Below are positions 25,201-32,383 of a stretch of DNA of 64,000 nt, piece by piece. Each line of letters starts with the position of its first letter. The stretch's first letter is position 1. The DNA is from Planctomycetota bacterium (GTDB taxonomy: Bacteria; Planctomycetota; UBA1135), in NCBI GenBank assembly GCA_008501825.1, contig QQUA01000022.1, positions 1 to 64,000 on the forward strand. The letters are read 5' to 3'. A program made the position numbers and the translations under genes. Below the pieces are notes generated by a model. The model did not search any database and had not been told where the DNA came from. It was given only the letters and a program-made list of their open reading frames with translations.

Positions 25201-25825
25201 TTCCCAGACCATGAGCAAAGTGAAGAGCTTGAGCGATTTCTTCGAACAACTCAACTACAGGCTTCCAATCCACGTGCTTTCGGCTGGAAATCCTGGCATG
25301 ATTGAAATAAAAGTCTTCTAAATTGCTTCCGCCTGGTACGAGCTCCTGAACGATGAAATACTGGCCTTTTTCCTGGCAAAAGTCAAACACCTGAACAATG
25401 CCGGGATGATGGATTCCACTGGCTGCTACGGCCTCCTGTCGAAATCGATCAATTTCCTGCTCAGAAATCCCAAAGCGCGAAGGAAGGAATTTCAACGCAA
25501 CTCTTCTATCCAGTTTTGGATGATTGGCTTCCCATACCACCCCCATGGCTCCCCGTCCCAGTTCTCGTACGAGATGGAACTCTCCAATCTTGCCTTCGGG
25601 TTCGAGGAAGTTTTCCCCATGCACGAAGCTGCGGATAAATTCAAAATCCTTGGAAAGGCGTAGAATTTCCGATCGGACCTCCTGCTTCTCTTGACTCAGG
25701 AATTTTTCCATGGAGGAATTGCACCCGGAATCCAAGGACAATTTCCAACGGAGCAACGCCTGCTGGGTGGCCTTGGATACCTTTAAGATGCCGTCCGATT
25801 CCTGCTCAGAATTGAATAGACTCAT
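22289..25825 (-). CDS. Transmembrane Ser/Thr protein kinase with C-terminal WD40 propellers
   Basis: 1178 residues. Kinase domain about 81-350: P-loop LGRGAMGVVWEA (89-100), catalytic Lys112 in VALKFLP, HRDIKPQN (211-218), DFG (231-233), GTPYYMAPEQ. One transmembrane helix at about 377-396. The rest is a series of WD40 repeats, recognised by WD endings such as GKGRVWDLTTG, VICWDLKTF, LKIWDLNRGELV and VRIWDAESGQELQILSGH, enough for about two propellers. Kinase-WD40 proteins of this size are typical of Planctomycetota. The gene follows an ECF sigma factor by only 3 bp, so the kinase very probably controls that sigma factor. GC content is visibly lower than in flanking genes. Confidence 0.92.
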   Translation of the reverse strand: MSLFNSEQESDGILKVSKATQQALLRWKLSLDSGCNSSMEKFLSQEKQEVRSEILRLSKDFEFIRSFVHGENFLEPEGKIGEFHLVRELGRGAMGVVWEANHPKLDRRVALKFLPSRFGISEQEIDRFRQEAVAASGIHHPGIVQVFDFCQEKGQYFIVQELVPGGSNLEDFYFNHARISSRKHVDWKPVVELFEEIAQALHFAHGLGILHRDIKPQNILIHQDGSPKIADFGLAELQNRSGSKKKWELVGTPYYMAPEQIQCRGEAMDGRADLFSLAVVFYEFLCLERPFEAGNSSEVMAKILHQEARSPRKVNKKVPLELDLICMRGLEKNVNRRYKNCQAFADDLRRWRFHQPIHARPSSFVLKSRKWIRRHPIQGLSAMAILVVVAYSLISQWQLSRSRSQVLAGALVEESIQIGKSDPAKSLALLVAAGRASPQIANADRFLRSLENCHEHLQLSGHAGDVEFTFFHPNQKYGITFATDGKGRVWDLTTGLCVKILRGHKGVVKAATLDPAGRWLVSGCGKGRVICWDLKTFEPVQQKKLIHGEIRQLLFNDKSSLLLIVGSAGRAYLWDCASWQVMSSYSESISEGILSGSWLPGGERFSLVYQLKPNRGLIQFYQVGSTEAIASMSDQKWATLKVDFHPSKPWMLSSDRDHVARLWRVPDQKLLAEFSGHQAEVSGAKFHPSKDRILTWSPDGTLKIWDLNRGELVRDLRGHSNKIRYAKFICGGEQVISCSTDGTVRIWDAESGQELQILSGHEAAVLNFAVDHSGQQVLTGSIDNTARLFKKVPILDSLGITRSELSGGSVLSMHPSEEAVLVGTEEGICLEYSLPNFEELSAGIRRQFPVVQAQFDRSGDCRFLAWKDGYFLVQTRSQSTSGSDRNRWKENPVEGQSRRKMAQGACMDLDGRFLVITYSRIRGSNYITQAEIQGDYPAEVYSAETGLLMRELNIRGRAAKFNAAGDRLLIIGLEGEIALYEVPSWREIYRGKLHHHRVAEGDFSEQKDFLVLGSADATLSLLDSRSGEKIREYKPKRDHVICLDFNPTGTEFLAGHIGGSLILYPTQKGAERRFTSVRSKVIQVGFSPDQQWLAAVYLGGGFRVWMRDRSDPVLTLDNPSYSVKSFRFSKDSRFCLLHDSNGRLLYLPLYNEDWLEAAERLCPEQLSEEEIQAFKTRL

Positions 25826-25828
25826 CCT

Positions 25829-26458
25829 TTATTCCATGGAGGCCCATTGAGTCGGTGGTTCAGATTCTAAATCTTCCAATTGCTTCCTTAATTGCCGATG
25901 AATTCGATCCAAATTGACTCGAACCGCGTCCGGCGTTCGATCCTGAGTAGCTCCAATTTCTCCCCAGGATCGCTCTTCAAACCAGAATTGGTAAAAGGTT
26001 TCCCGATGTTGTTTCGGGAGTTCCTCCACCTTCTCCAACAAAAGAATCAACGACTCCAACTGGGAAGCACGAAAGGAAGCCGACTTCCGCGGCTTATCCT
26101 CCAGTAGCCTTCCGAAGAAACTTCGCGGATCCTCCATGTTCGAAAGAGAGGCCGGCAATTGATTCGAATTGCGAATTTGGCGGGACAAAATTCTCTGGAT
26201 TATGGTCGTGATCCAACCGCCGAAATTGACTTGAGGCGGGGCGGATCTAGCAGACCGGAGCAACTCCTCCCAAATTTCCTGATAGAGGTCCTCCAGTTCC
26301 AATCCGGCTGGCAATCGCTTGCCTCCCCTATACCAGAGGATGCCCCAGATTTGCTTGGATTTGCTGCGGAATAGCTCCTCAGCCGCCCGATGATCTCCGG
26401 AAGCGATGCATTGAATCAATTCCAAAGTCATTTTCCTTGAATCAGCAGGATTTTTCAC
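25829..26458 (-). CDS. ECF-type RNA polymerase sigma factor
   Basis: 209 residues. Region 2 includes GDHRAAEELFRSKSKQIWGILWYR and LEDLYQEIWEELLRSARSAP, with NFGGWITTIIQRILSRQIR; region 4 has LPKQHRETFYQFWFEERSWGEIGATQDRTPDAVRVNLDRIHRQLRKQL in pieces, a normal helix-turn-helix for -35 recognition. No anti-sigma gene is nearby; instead a kinase-WD40 gene follows 3 bp later, the arrangement of kinase-linked ECF groups of Planctomycetota, in which phosphorylation is thought to activate sigma. A start at 26431 (MTLELIQ) is also possible. Confidence 0.88.
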   Translation of the reverse strand: MKNPADSRKMTLELIQCIASGDHRAAEELFRSKSKQIWGILWYRGGKRLPAGLELEDLYQEIWEELLRSARSAPPQVNFGGWITTIIQRILSRQIRNSNQLPASLSNMEDPRSFFGRLLEDKPRKSASFRASQLESLILLLEKVEELPKQHRETFYQFWFEERSWGEIGATQDRTPDAVRVNLDRIHRQLRKQLEDLESEPPTQWASME

Positions 26459-26688
26459 TTCACGAGTCTAGCAATATCCGTTCTTCCAGCCCCGGAATGC
26501 CGCAAAAAATCACGAAATATCGGCCCACGCGCCTGTATCTACTTATTTTTGAACATTATCAGAAAAAGATGATCGGTTTCGCCCACTTGGAGCCACTACG
26601 AAGGAGTCCACAAGAAAGTGCCTTCGGGAGGACCAGGGTCACCCGGGCGAATCTTCCAAAACCGAACATCTTCTCCGCAACCGAGGTC

Positions 26689-27522
26689 ATGGACTCGATT
26701 TTCAAATCCAAGCTCACTCCCCCCATTGAGGCACCGATTTCCTCGACCGAACTTCGGGAGGAAAGGTTTGACTTCCGACCCCAGCAGGAGGAAGTTCAAC
26801 ATCTCGAAACTAAAGCCCGCTTCGTGGGAAACTGGTTCCGAAAGAAACGAACGCGGCACCTGAAATCTCTAATCAGAGAGATTCACTCCGAAAAGAACCG
26901 GGTGAGCATCCTAGATATAGGAGGCACGTTCCATTTTTGGCAGCTATTTTCTGACAGTTTTCTAAACAAATACAACATTCAGATTACGATCACGAATGTA
27001 ATTCCTATGTCTGGGCAACCGGACCACCCGAGAATTCACCACTTTCAAGCCGATGGCTGCAACCTAGGCTCCGTATCAGATGGAGCCTTTGATATTGCGC
27101 ATTCCAATTCAGTCATCGAGCACGTCGGAAATTGGGAAAAGAAAGTTCAATTCGCCAAAGAAATCTCTCGAGTTGGCCAAGCCTATGTGGTTCAGTCGCC
27201 CAATTTCTGGTTCCCGATTGACCCACATTTTTACACCCCTCTGATTCATTGGATACCGAAGCCATGCAGAATATGGCTTTTGCGCAATGTACCTCTTGGT
27301 AATTGGGGAAGAGTTTCGGATTTGTCGCAGGCAATTTTGGCGATTGAAGACGCAGATCTATTAACCAAGAAAATGATGGAATTTTTGTTTCAGGACGGGC
27401 AAATCAAGACGGAACGATTCTTGGGTTACCCCAAATCGTATATTGCGATCAGACAAGCGGTTCAACCTTCAAAGACTTCGGATGAGGCGTACTTTGACAC
27501 CTTTCCAAAAATCGATCACTAG
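26689..27522 (+). CDS. SAM-dependent class I methyltransferase, low-GC gene
   Basis: 277 residues from 26689 (MDSIFKSKL), a start chosen because the open frame before it (from 26437) runs over the sigma-factor start and is unlike a protein; ATGs at 26497 and 26569 remain possible. It has motif I VSILDIGGTFHFWQLF, an acidic end of strand 2, then GAFDIAHSNSVIEHVGNWEKK, the HxNxVIEH signature of small-molecule and glycan methyltransferases, and VVQSPNFWFPIDPHF. This subgroup is often met in O-antigen and natural-product clusters. GC is near 45 % by eye, clearly below its surroundings, which suggests acquisition by transfer. Confidence 0.72.
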   Translation: MDSIFKSKLTPPIEAPISSTELREERFDFRPQQEEVQHLETKARFVGNWFRKKRTRHLKSLIREIHSEKNRVSILDIGGTFHFWQLFSDSFLNKYNIQITITNVIPMSGQPDHPRIHHFQADGCNLGSVSDGAFDIAHSNSVIEHVGNWEKKVQFAKEISRVGQAYVVQSPNFWFPIDPHFYTPLIHWIPKPCRIWLLRNVPLGNWGRVSDLSQAILAIEDADLLTKKMMEFLFQDGQIKTERFLGYPKSYIAIRQAVQPSKTSDEAYFDTFPKIDH

Positions 27523-27551
27523 GAAAGATAAGTATCGGAAGGGCTTGCCAC

Positions 27552-28034
27552 TCAATCCAGACGAGAACCGACTTTGAAATTCAACCATCGGGGAACCCGC
27601 CGGCAATAATCCAAGTAATCGTTACCGAATTCCTTGCGCAAATGGGGCTCTTCATAAAAAAAGATGAAGGCCTGAAACATCAGGAATACTGCCGCGGCAT
27701 AGAAGATCAGATTCAGGTTCCCGGTCCAAATCACCCAACCACAAATCACTCCAAGCACGCCGACGTACATAGGATTGCGACTGTATTGATATAACCCACG
27801 GATCACTAAGGACTTTGGAGCGTCCAATGGAAATGGAGTGGCACGCCCCTGGCGAATGAAATCCAGTAAACACCAGAAATAAATTGAACCGCCGAAAAGG
27901 AACAGCAAGCCGCCGAAAGCCAACCGCCAAGGGGCCTCTGGAATCCCTCCGCCGGACAGGACCCAAGGCACCCAGCCGGCGACTGAACCGGGAACCAGAA
28001 TCGTAAACAACAGGTTCTTCAGAAGCAGCTTCAT
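27552..28034 (-). CDS. Isoprenylcysteine/phospholipid methyltransferase-like membrane protein
   Basis: 160 residues from the ATG at 28034 (MKLLLKNLLFTILVPGSVAG). Four or five membrane helices. The C-terminal part carries the ICMT/PEMT signature: LVIRGLYQYSRNPMYVGVL, then EEPHLRKEFGNDYLDYCRRVPRW, with the conserved R-N-P and E-E-P-x-L that bind SAM and catalyse. Members methylate isoprenylated or lipid substrates; the substrate here is unknown. Convergent with the methyltransferase gene 29 bp away and divergent from the flavoprotein gene. Confidence 0.85.
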   Translation of the reverse strand: MKLLLKNLLFTILVPGSVAGWVPWVLSGGGIPEAPWRLAFGGLLFLFGGSIYFWCLLDFIRQGRATPFPLDAPKSLVIRGLYQYSRNPMYVGVLGVICGWVIWTGNLNLIFYAAAVFLMFQAFIFFYEEPHLRKEFGNDYLDYCRRVPRWLNFKVGSRLD

Positions 28035-28146
28035 GTGCTGGGAAGTTTCACTTCCCGGTCTTTCATCCGGGCTCGATTGCAAGGGCTGCGGTGGCGAATT
28101 ATAGTGGATTTACGCCTGCCGAATGTCTACGGAAAGCGAAACCACC

Positions 28147-29817
28147 ATGAGCCAAGCCTTCGATTTCGACACCATTGTGATCGGTTCCGGTGCCGGCGGG
28201 CTGACCGCGGCCCTCTGCTTGGCTCGGGGTGGCCAGAAAGTCCTGGTGTTGGAGCAACACTATCTCCCAGGGGGTTGGTGCCATTCCTTCTCTCTCGATG
28301 GTTTCCAGTTCTCACCGGGAGTTCATTACATCGGCCAGCTCCAAGAAGGCGGAATGATGCGCAAGCTCTACGAGGGCTTGGGAGTTGCGGACGATTTGGT
28401 ATTTTTGGAGTTGAACCCTGACGGTTTCGATCGGGTTCGTATTGGTGATCAACGATTTGACTATCCTGCCGGTTTCGAACGCTTTCAAGACCGTCTCTGT
28501 GAGCGGTTTCCGCTGGAGAGCCAAGGGATTCAAGGTTTTCTGAATACCACCCGGAAACTGGGCGCAGAGATCGAAGAAGAGATTCAAATGCGAAGCGTCT
28601 TGGATTTCCTGGCTTTGCCGTGGAAAATTCCAACCGTGCTGCGCTTCGGCTTTCGATCTTTGAATTCAGTGATGAATCACTTCGGCTTGAAAGATCCGGT
28701 ATTGAGAACCGTTCTCGCCTCGCAATCCGGAGATCACGGCTTGGGGCCGAAACAGGCGCCTTTCGCCATGCACGCCGGCGTCATGAACCATTATTTCGAG
28801 GGAGGTTGGTATCCCAAAGGTGGAGCAAAATCGCTTCCTAAGGCTTTGATTCAACAATTTCGAAAACTCGGAGGAGAAATCCGAGTGAAAACTCCAGTAG
28901 CCAAGATCCTGGTCGAAGGGCATGGATCCGGCCGCAAAGCCATTGGCGTCCGGCTTCAGGACGGCACCGAACTTCGAGCCAGGCAAATCTTGTCGAACGC
29001 CGATCCGGAAATGACTTTCCGTCGCCTGGTAGGCGAGGAACACCTTTCCGGCCGGCTCCGGCGGCGGCTTCGGAAAACCCGCTACTCCCTGACTGCGGTC
29101 AGCCTGTTCCTGGCCGTCGACATGGATTTGAAGAAGGCCGGATTGGATTCGGGAAACCTTTGGTATCACGCCGGCCCCGACATCCAATCGGAGTATGCCT
29201 ATGGCGAGATGGGCTCGCCTTTGGATCAACCGGTTCCAGGTTTATTCTTGACCGCCACCACCTTGAAAGATCCCAGCAAGCGAAAGGACGGTTTGCATAC
29301 GCTTGAAGCCTTTACCTGGACTTCCTGGGACGCCTTCAAAGCTTGGCAGGGTACCGAACATGGCCGCCGGCCGCCGGAATATCAGGCCTTCAAAGACGCC
29401 CTGAGCAGCCGAATTCTCGAACGCCTGGATCAATTGGTTCCGGGTTTGGCTTCCAACGTCGTCTTTCAAGCTCTTGGCACTCCCCTCACCAACCAGCACT
29501 ATGTCGCCGCACACCGGGGCAATTTGTACGGCATTGAAAAGAGCCGATTTCAAATGGGCCCCTTCGCCTATGACGTGAAAACTGAAATTCCAGGCCTCTT
29601 TCTTTGCGGGGCTTCCACTTTGGGACATGGGGTCGCAGGAGCCTCCATCTCCGGGGTGGCAGCGGCTTGCCGCATTCTTCGCTGCCGGCACCGCGACTTG
29701 CTCACCGGCAGCGGAACATTGACCACTCTGCCAGCGGACCATCCGGAGCTTTGGCCTTCGGCCTATCAGCCGGAACAAAACTCGAAAAGACCGTCCCCTA
29801 TCGGTGCGGTAAAGTGA
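28147..29817 (+). CDS. FAD-dependent oxidoreductase, retinol saturase / phytoene desaturase family
   Basis: 556 residues from 28147 (MSQAFDFDTIVIG); an ATG at 28123 would add eight. The N-terminal dinucleotide motif is VIGSGAGGLTAALCLARGGQKVLVLEQHYLPGGWCHSF in pieces, followed by FSPGVHYIGQL. The PGGWCH and GVHYIG segments are those of all-trans-retinol 13,14-reductases (RetSat) and CrtI-type desaturases. The C-terminal FAD motif is PGLFLCGASTLGHGVAGASISG. It would reduce or desaturate a polyene, such as a carotenoid or apocarotenoid. The MDR dehydrogenase gene begins 4 bp after its stop. Confidence 0.85.
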   Translation: MSQAFDFDTIVIGSGAGGLTAALCLARGGQKVLVLEQHYLPGGWCHSFSLDGFQFSPGVHYIGQLQEGGMMRKLYEGLGVADDLVFLELNPDGFDRVRIGDQRFDYPAGFERFQDRLCERFPLESQGIQGFLNTTRKLGAEIEEEIQMRSVLDFLALPWKIPTVLRFGFRSLNSVMNHFGLKDPVLRTVLASQSGDHGLGPKQAPFAMHAGVMNHYFEGGWYPKGGAKSLPKALIQQFRKLGGEIRVKTPVAKILVEGHGSGRKAIGVRLQDGTELRARQILSNADPEMTFRRLVGEEHLSGRLRRRLRKTRYSLTAVSLFLAVDMDLKKAGLDSGNLWYHAGPDIQSEYAYGEMGSPLDQPVPGLFLTATTLKDPSKRKDGLHTLEAFTWTSWDAFKAWQGTEHGRRPPEYQAFKDALSSRILERLDQLVPGLASNVVFQALGTPLTNQHYVAAHRGNLYGIEKSRFQMGPFAYDVKTEIPGLFLCGASTLGHGVAGASISGVAAACRILRCRHRDLLTGSGTLTTLPADHPELWPSAYQPEQNSKRPSPIGAVK

Positions 29818-29821
29818 GTCC

Positions 29822-30820
29822 ATGCTCGGATTGGGTTTAGATCCGGAACTCGTTCTGCATGAGAATTGGCCGGAACCGGAGCCCGCTAAGGGCGAAGCCC
29901 GGCTTAAGGTTCGACTGGCGGGCATATGCCACACCGATTTGGAATTGGTGAAAGGATATATGGGTTTCCAAGGCATCCTCGGCCATGAATTCGTCGCCGA
30001 ACTCGAGGATGAATGCTTGATTGCCGGGCAACCTTGCCCGGCCGGGACCCGAGTGGTGGGAGAAATCAATTGCGCGCCGGCCGACTTCTCCGGTTCGGCT
30101 GAATCCAGGCGACATTGCCCGGACCGTACAGTCCTCGGAATCCAAGGCCACCAGGGAGCCTTTGCTCCTCGAGTTTGTTTGCCGGCGGAAAACCTGCATC
30201 GAATTCCGGATTCAGTATCGGATCCACAGGCAGTTTTTACGGAACCGCTGGCGGCGGCTTGCCGAATATTGGAACAAGTCAAGATTGAGCCGGACACCAG
30301 AGTGGCGGTTCTCGGAGACGGCAAGCTCGGCCTCCTATGCAGCATGGTTTTGGCCACCCGAAGCCGAGAGTTCGTCGCCGTCGGGCGCCACCCCAACAAG
30401 CTGAACATCCTGACCACTCTGGGGATTCGGACTTGCCTCCTTCCTCATTCCGAAACCGTGGCGGACCTGCCGGCCGACCTCCGCAATTTGGACGTGGTGG
30501 TCGAGGCTACCGGGAATCCGAATGCTTTGACCCTAGCTTGCCAGCTTCTACGACCTCAGGGAGTCTTGATCCTGAAAACCACCTGCGCCCAAGCCCATCC
30601 CTGGAACCTGGCTCCGGTGGTGATTCAAGAACTGACGGTCATCGGATCTCGTTGCGGACCGTTTCCAATGGCCTTAGCCATGCTGGAATCCGGCCAGCTC
30701 GATCCTAGCCCTTTGCTGGAAGAGGTTTTTCCTCTGGCCCGTGGATTGGAAGCTTTGGCTCTTGCCGGACAAAAGGGAAAACTGAAGGTTTTGCTCCAAA
30801 TACCCGGGCTCGGGGATTGA
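29822..30820 (+). CDS. Zinc-type alcohol dehydrogenase (MDR family)
   Basis: 332 residues. The catalytic-domain opening LAGICHTDLELVKGYMGFQGILGHEFVAEL carries the zinc ligands Cys, His and Glu; VVGEINC, then HCPDRTVLGIQGHQGAFA, and the Rossmann motif VAVLGDGKLGLL follow. The lobe that normally holds four structural-zinc cysteines keeps only two here (NCAPADF and RRHC), so the structural zinc is probably lost. The family oxidises alcohols or sugars and polyols; substrate unknown. Four bases after the flavoprotein gene, so the two are probably one transcript. Confidence 0.85.
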   Translation: MLGLGLDPELVLHENWPEPEPAKGEARLKVRLAGICHTDLELVKGYMGFQGILGHEFVAELEDECLIAGQPCPAGTRVVGEINCAPADFSGSAESRRHCPDRTVLGIQGHQGAFAPRVCLPAENLHRIPDSVSDPQAVFTEPLAAACRILEQVKIEPDTRVAVLGDGKLGLLCSMVLATRSREFVAVGRHPNKLNILTTLGIRTCLLPHSETVADLPADLRNLDVVVEATGNPNALTLACQLLRPQGVLILKTTCAQAHPWNLAPVVIQELTVIGSRCGPFPMALAMLESGQLDPSPLLEEVFPLARGLEALALAGQKGKLKVLLQIPGLGD

Positions 30821-30838
30821 AACCGGGATCCAACGGCC

Positions 30839-32095
30839 TTAGCCGGCGCCGGTGGAAAGGGCGGAGCCAGGAAGCCGTGGCACTACCTTGTGCATAAAGG
30901 CTTCCATATTGCGAATCACTCGAGCGCTGTCGTGATTGAAAAAATCGAACCACAACATCACCCGGTCCTCCGGATGAAAGCGTTGCCGGATTTGCTCGGC
31001 GACTTGCTCTGCATTCCCGATCAGAGCATTGTCGGCGGCGTTTGACACCTTACGAGGATCCAAAGTTCCCTCCAAGGCAGTCCAGTAGGCCTGCAAGGCG
31101 GTTTCGGCTTCGTTGCGGGCCGCTTGACTTCGCTGCTCCGAACTTAACCCTTCTTCCTCGTTCAAGAACACGAATACAGTCCGCGGCATGTAGCTGCGTT
31201 TCCAAGGCCCGCCATCGGGATGATAAGCCTGAGTCATTCTCCGGTGAGTCTCCTCAATCACGTCCGGTTGAGTGATGGATAAATTGAAAACCTGGACGGG
31301 AAGAATTTGATTCACCTTCTCCTGAAGCTCGGAATCATGGGACCCGATCACCAGGTTCACGAGTTCACGGCTCCATTCTTGAGGAACGATCTTCAGAACT
31401 TCGAAGTCCCAGCGCCGGGCGAAGGAAACGGAATTTCGATCCGGCGACAACCGCCCCGCTTTCTCCGCCTCTTGCTGCACCTGGGACCACTCCGCTTCGC
31501 TGCGGAAATGCTCAGCACTCAAGGTGGTTTCCGCCACATCCGAACTGGCCAGGACGTCACCGCGTAAAAGGCGAAGGAAGATTTCACAAGCCTCCGCGAA
31601 AACCTTTCCGCGAAGAGCCGGCCAAGCCGCCTGTTCCACTTCATCCCGAGGCAGAATTCCCGAGGCCCGATTCATGAACTCGAACCGGCCTTGGGAAAAA
31701 CCCAAGTGAATCCGTCGCTTCTCCTGGGGCGATAAACCATGGAGGGCGCAAAAGGCGGCGATTCGCTCCGCCGCGGCCACCGGCCCGCCATTGACCAATA
31801 TGTTCATCACGGCGGAGCCCATTTCGATGTGCTTGGTTTGAGCGAACACCTGGTGGCAAAGCTGCAAAAAATCCACGTTCAAACCGACCTCTCCCTGCCA
31901 GTGGGGAATGACCGGTTTTGGGTGCCGCTTTTGAATTTCGCTGCTGAGGTGAGACTCGGCGATCCAAGCTACGCCGAAACCCAAACGGTCGGCGGCCTGG
32001 ACCTGATCGAAGAAGTTGCCAAACATCTCCGCTTCGCTCGGCAGGCGGTTCCCGACCGGCGTTTGACTGATGGAAAAAAAGATGTCGTATTCCAT
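30839..32095 (-). CDS. Luciferase-like (LLM class) flavin-dependent monooxygenase
   Basis: 418 residues. LLM features: MEYDIFFSISQTPVG at the N-terminus, FDQVQAADRLGFGVAWIAESHL, FAQTKHIEMGSAVMNILVNGGPVAAAERIAAF, IHLGFSQGRFEF (an LGxGxG-like FMN site), and a C-terminal NAADNALIGNAEQVAEQIRQRFHPEDRVMLW segment. Such enzymes use reduced FMN and O2 on aldehydes, sulfonates or other organics; the substrate is not apparent. Longer than most LLM proteins (about 330-370). Convergent with the MDR gene, 18 bp apart. Confidence 0.83.
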   Translation of the reverse strand: MEYDIFFSISQTPVGNRLPSEAEMFGNFFDQVQAADRLGFGVAWIAESHLSSEIQKRHPKPVIPHWQGEVGLNVDFLQLCHQVFAQTKHIEMGSAVMNILVNGGPVAAAERIAAFCALHGLSPQEKRRIHLGFSQGRFEFMNRASGILPRDEVEQAAWPALRGKVFAEACEIFLRLLRGDVLASSDVAETTLSAEHFRSEAEWSQVQQEAEKAGRLSPDRNSVSFARRWDFEVLKIVPQEWSRELVNLVIGSHDSELQEKVNQILPVQVFNLSITQPDVIEETHRRMTQAYHPDGGPWKRSYMPRTVFVFLNEEEGLSSEQRSQAARNEAETALQAYWTALEGTLDPRKVSNAADNALIGNAEQVAEQIRQRFHPEDRVMLWFDFFNHDSARVIRNMEAFMHKVVPRLPGSALSTGAG

Positions 32096-32383
32096 GCTTC
32101 CGGTGTTTACCGAGTCCCCCGCTCCCCGAAGGGGGCCTTCCGTGAAGGCCGATCCATATCCTTACCACGCCCGTTGCTTGGGGCCAAGCCTCAGGCCCGG
32201 GACATAAACTGCACTCCAGGCTGGGCTTCCGAATCAGAATGAACTCCAAAGACGCCATCCCAGGGTTGGCCGGCCGGCGCTGGATTGCAATATCCAAATT
32301 TCAAAGATTATTCTTGTTAGATCACAGTCCTTTGCTTCCAAGGGTTAGCACATCTTCACCCTTCCATTCCAGAAGTCATACTC

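Noticed and set aside
29242-30417. 391-residue minus-strand open frame
   Set aside because: Antisense to the RetSat-like and MDR genes, both with strong motifs.
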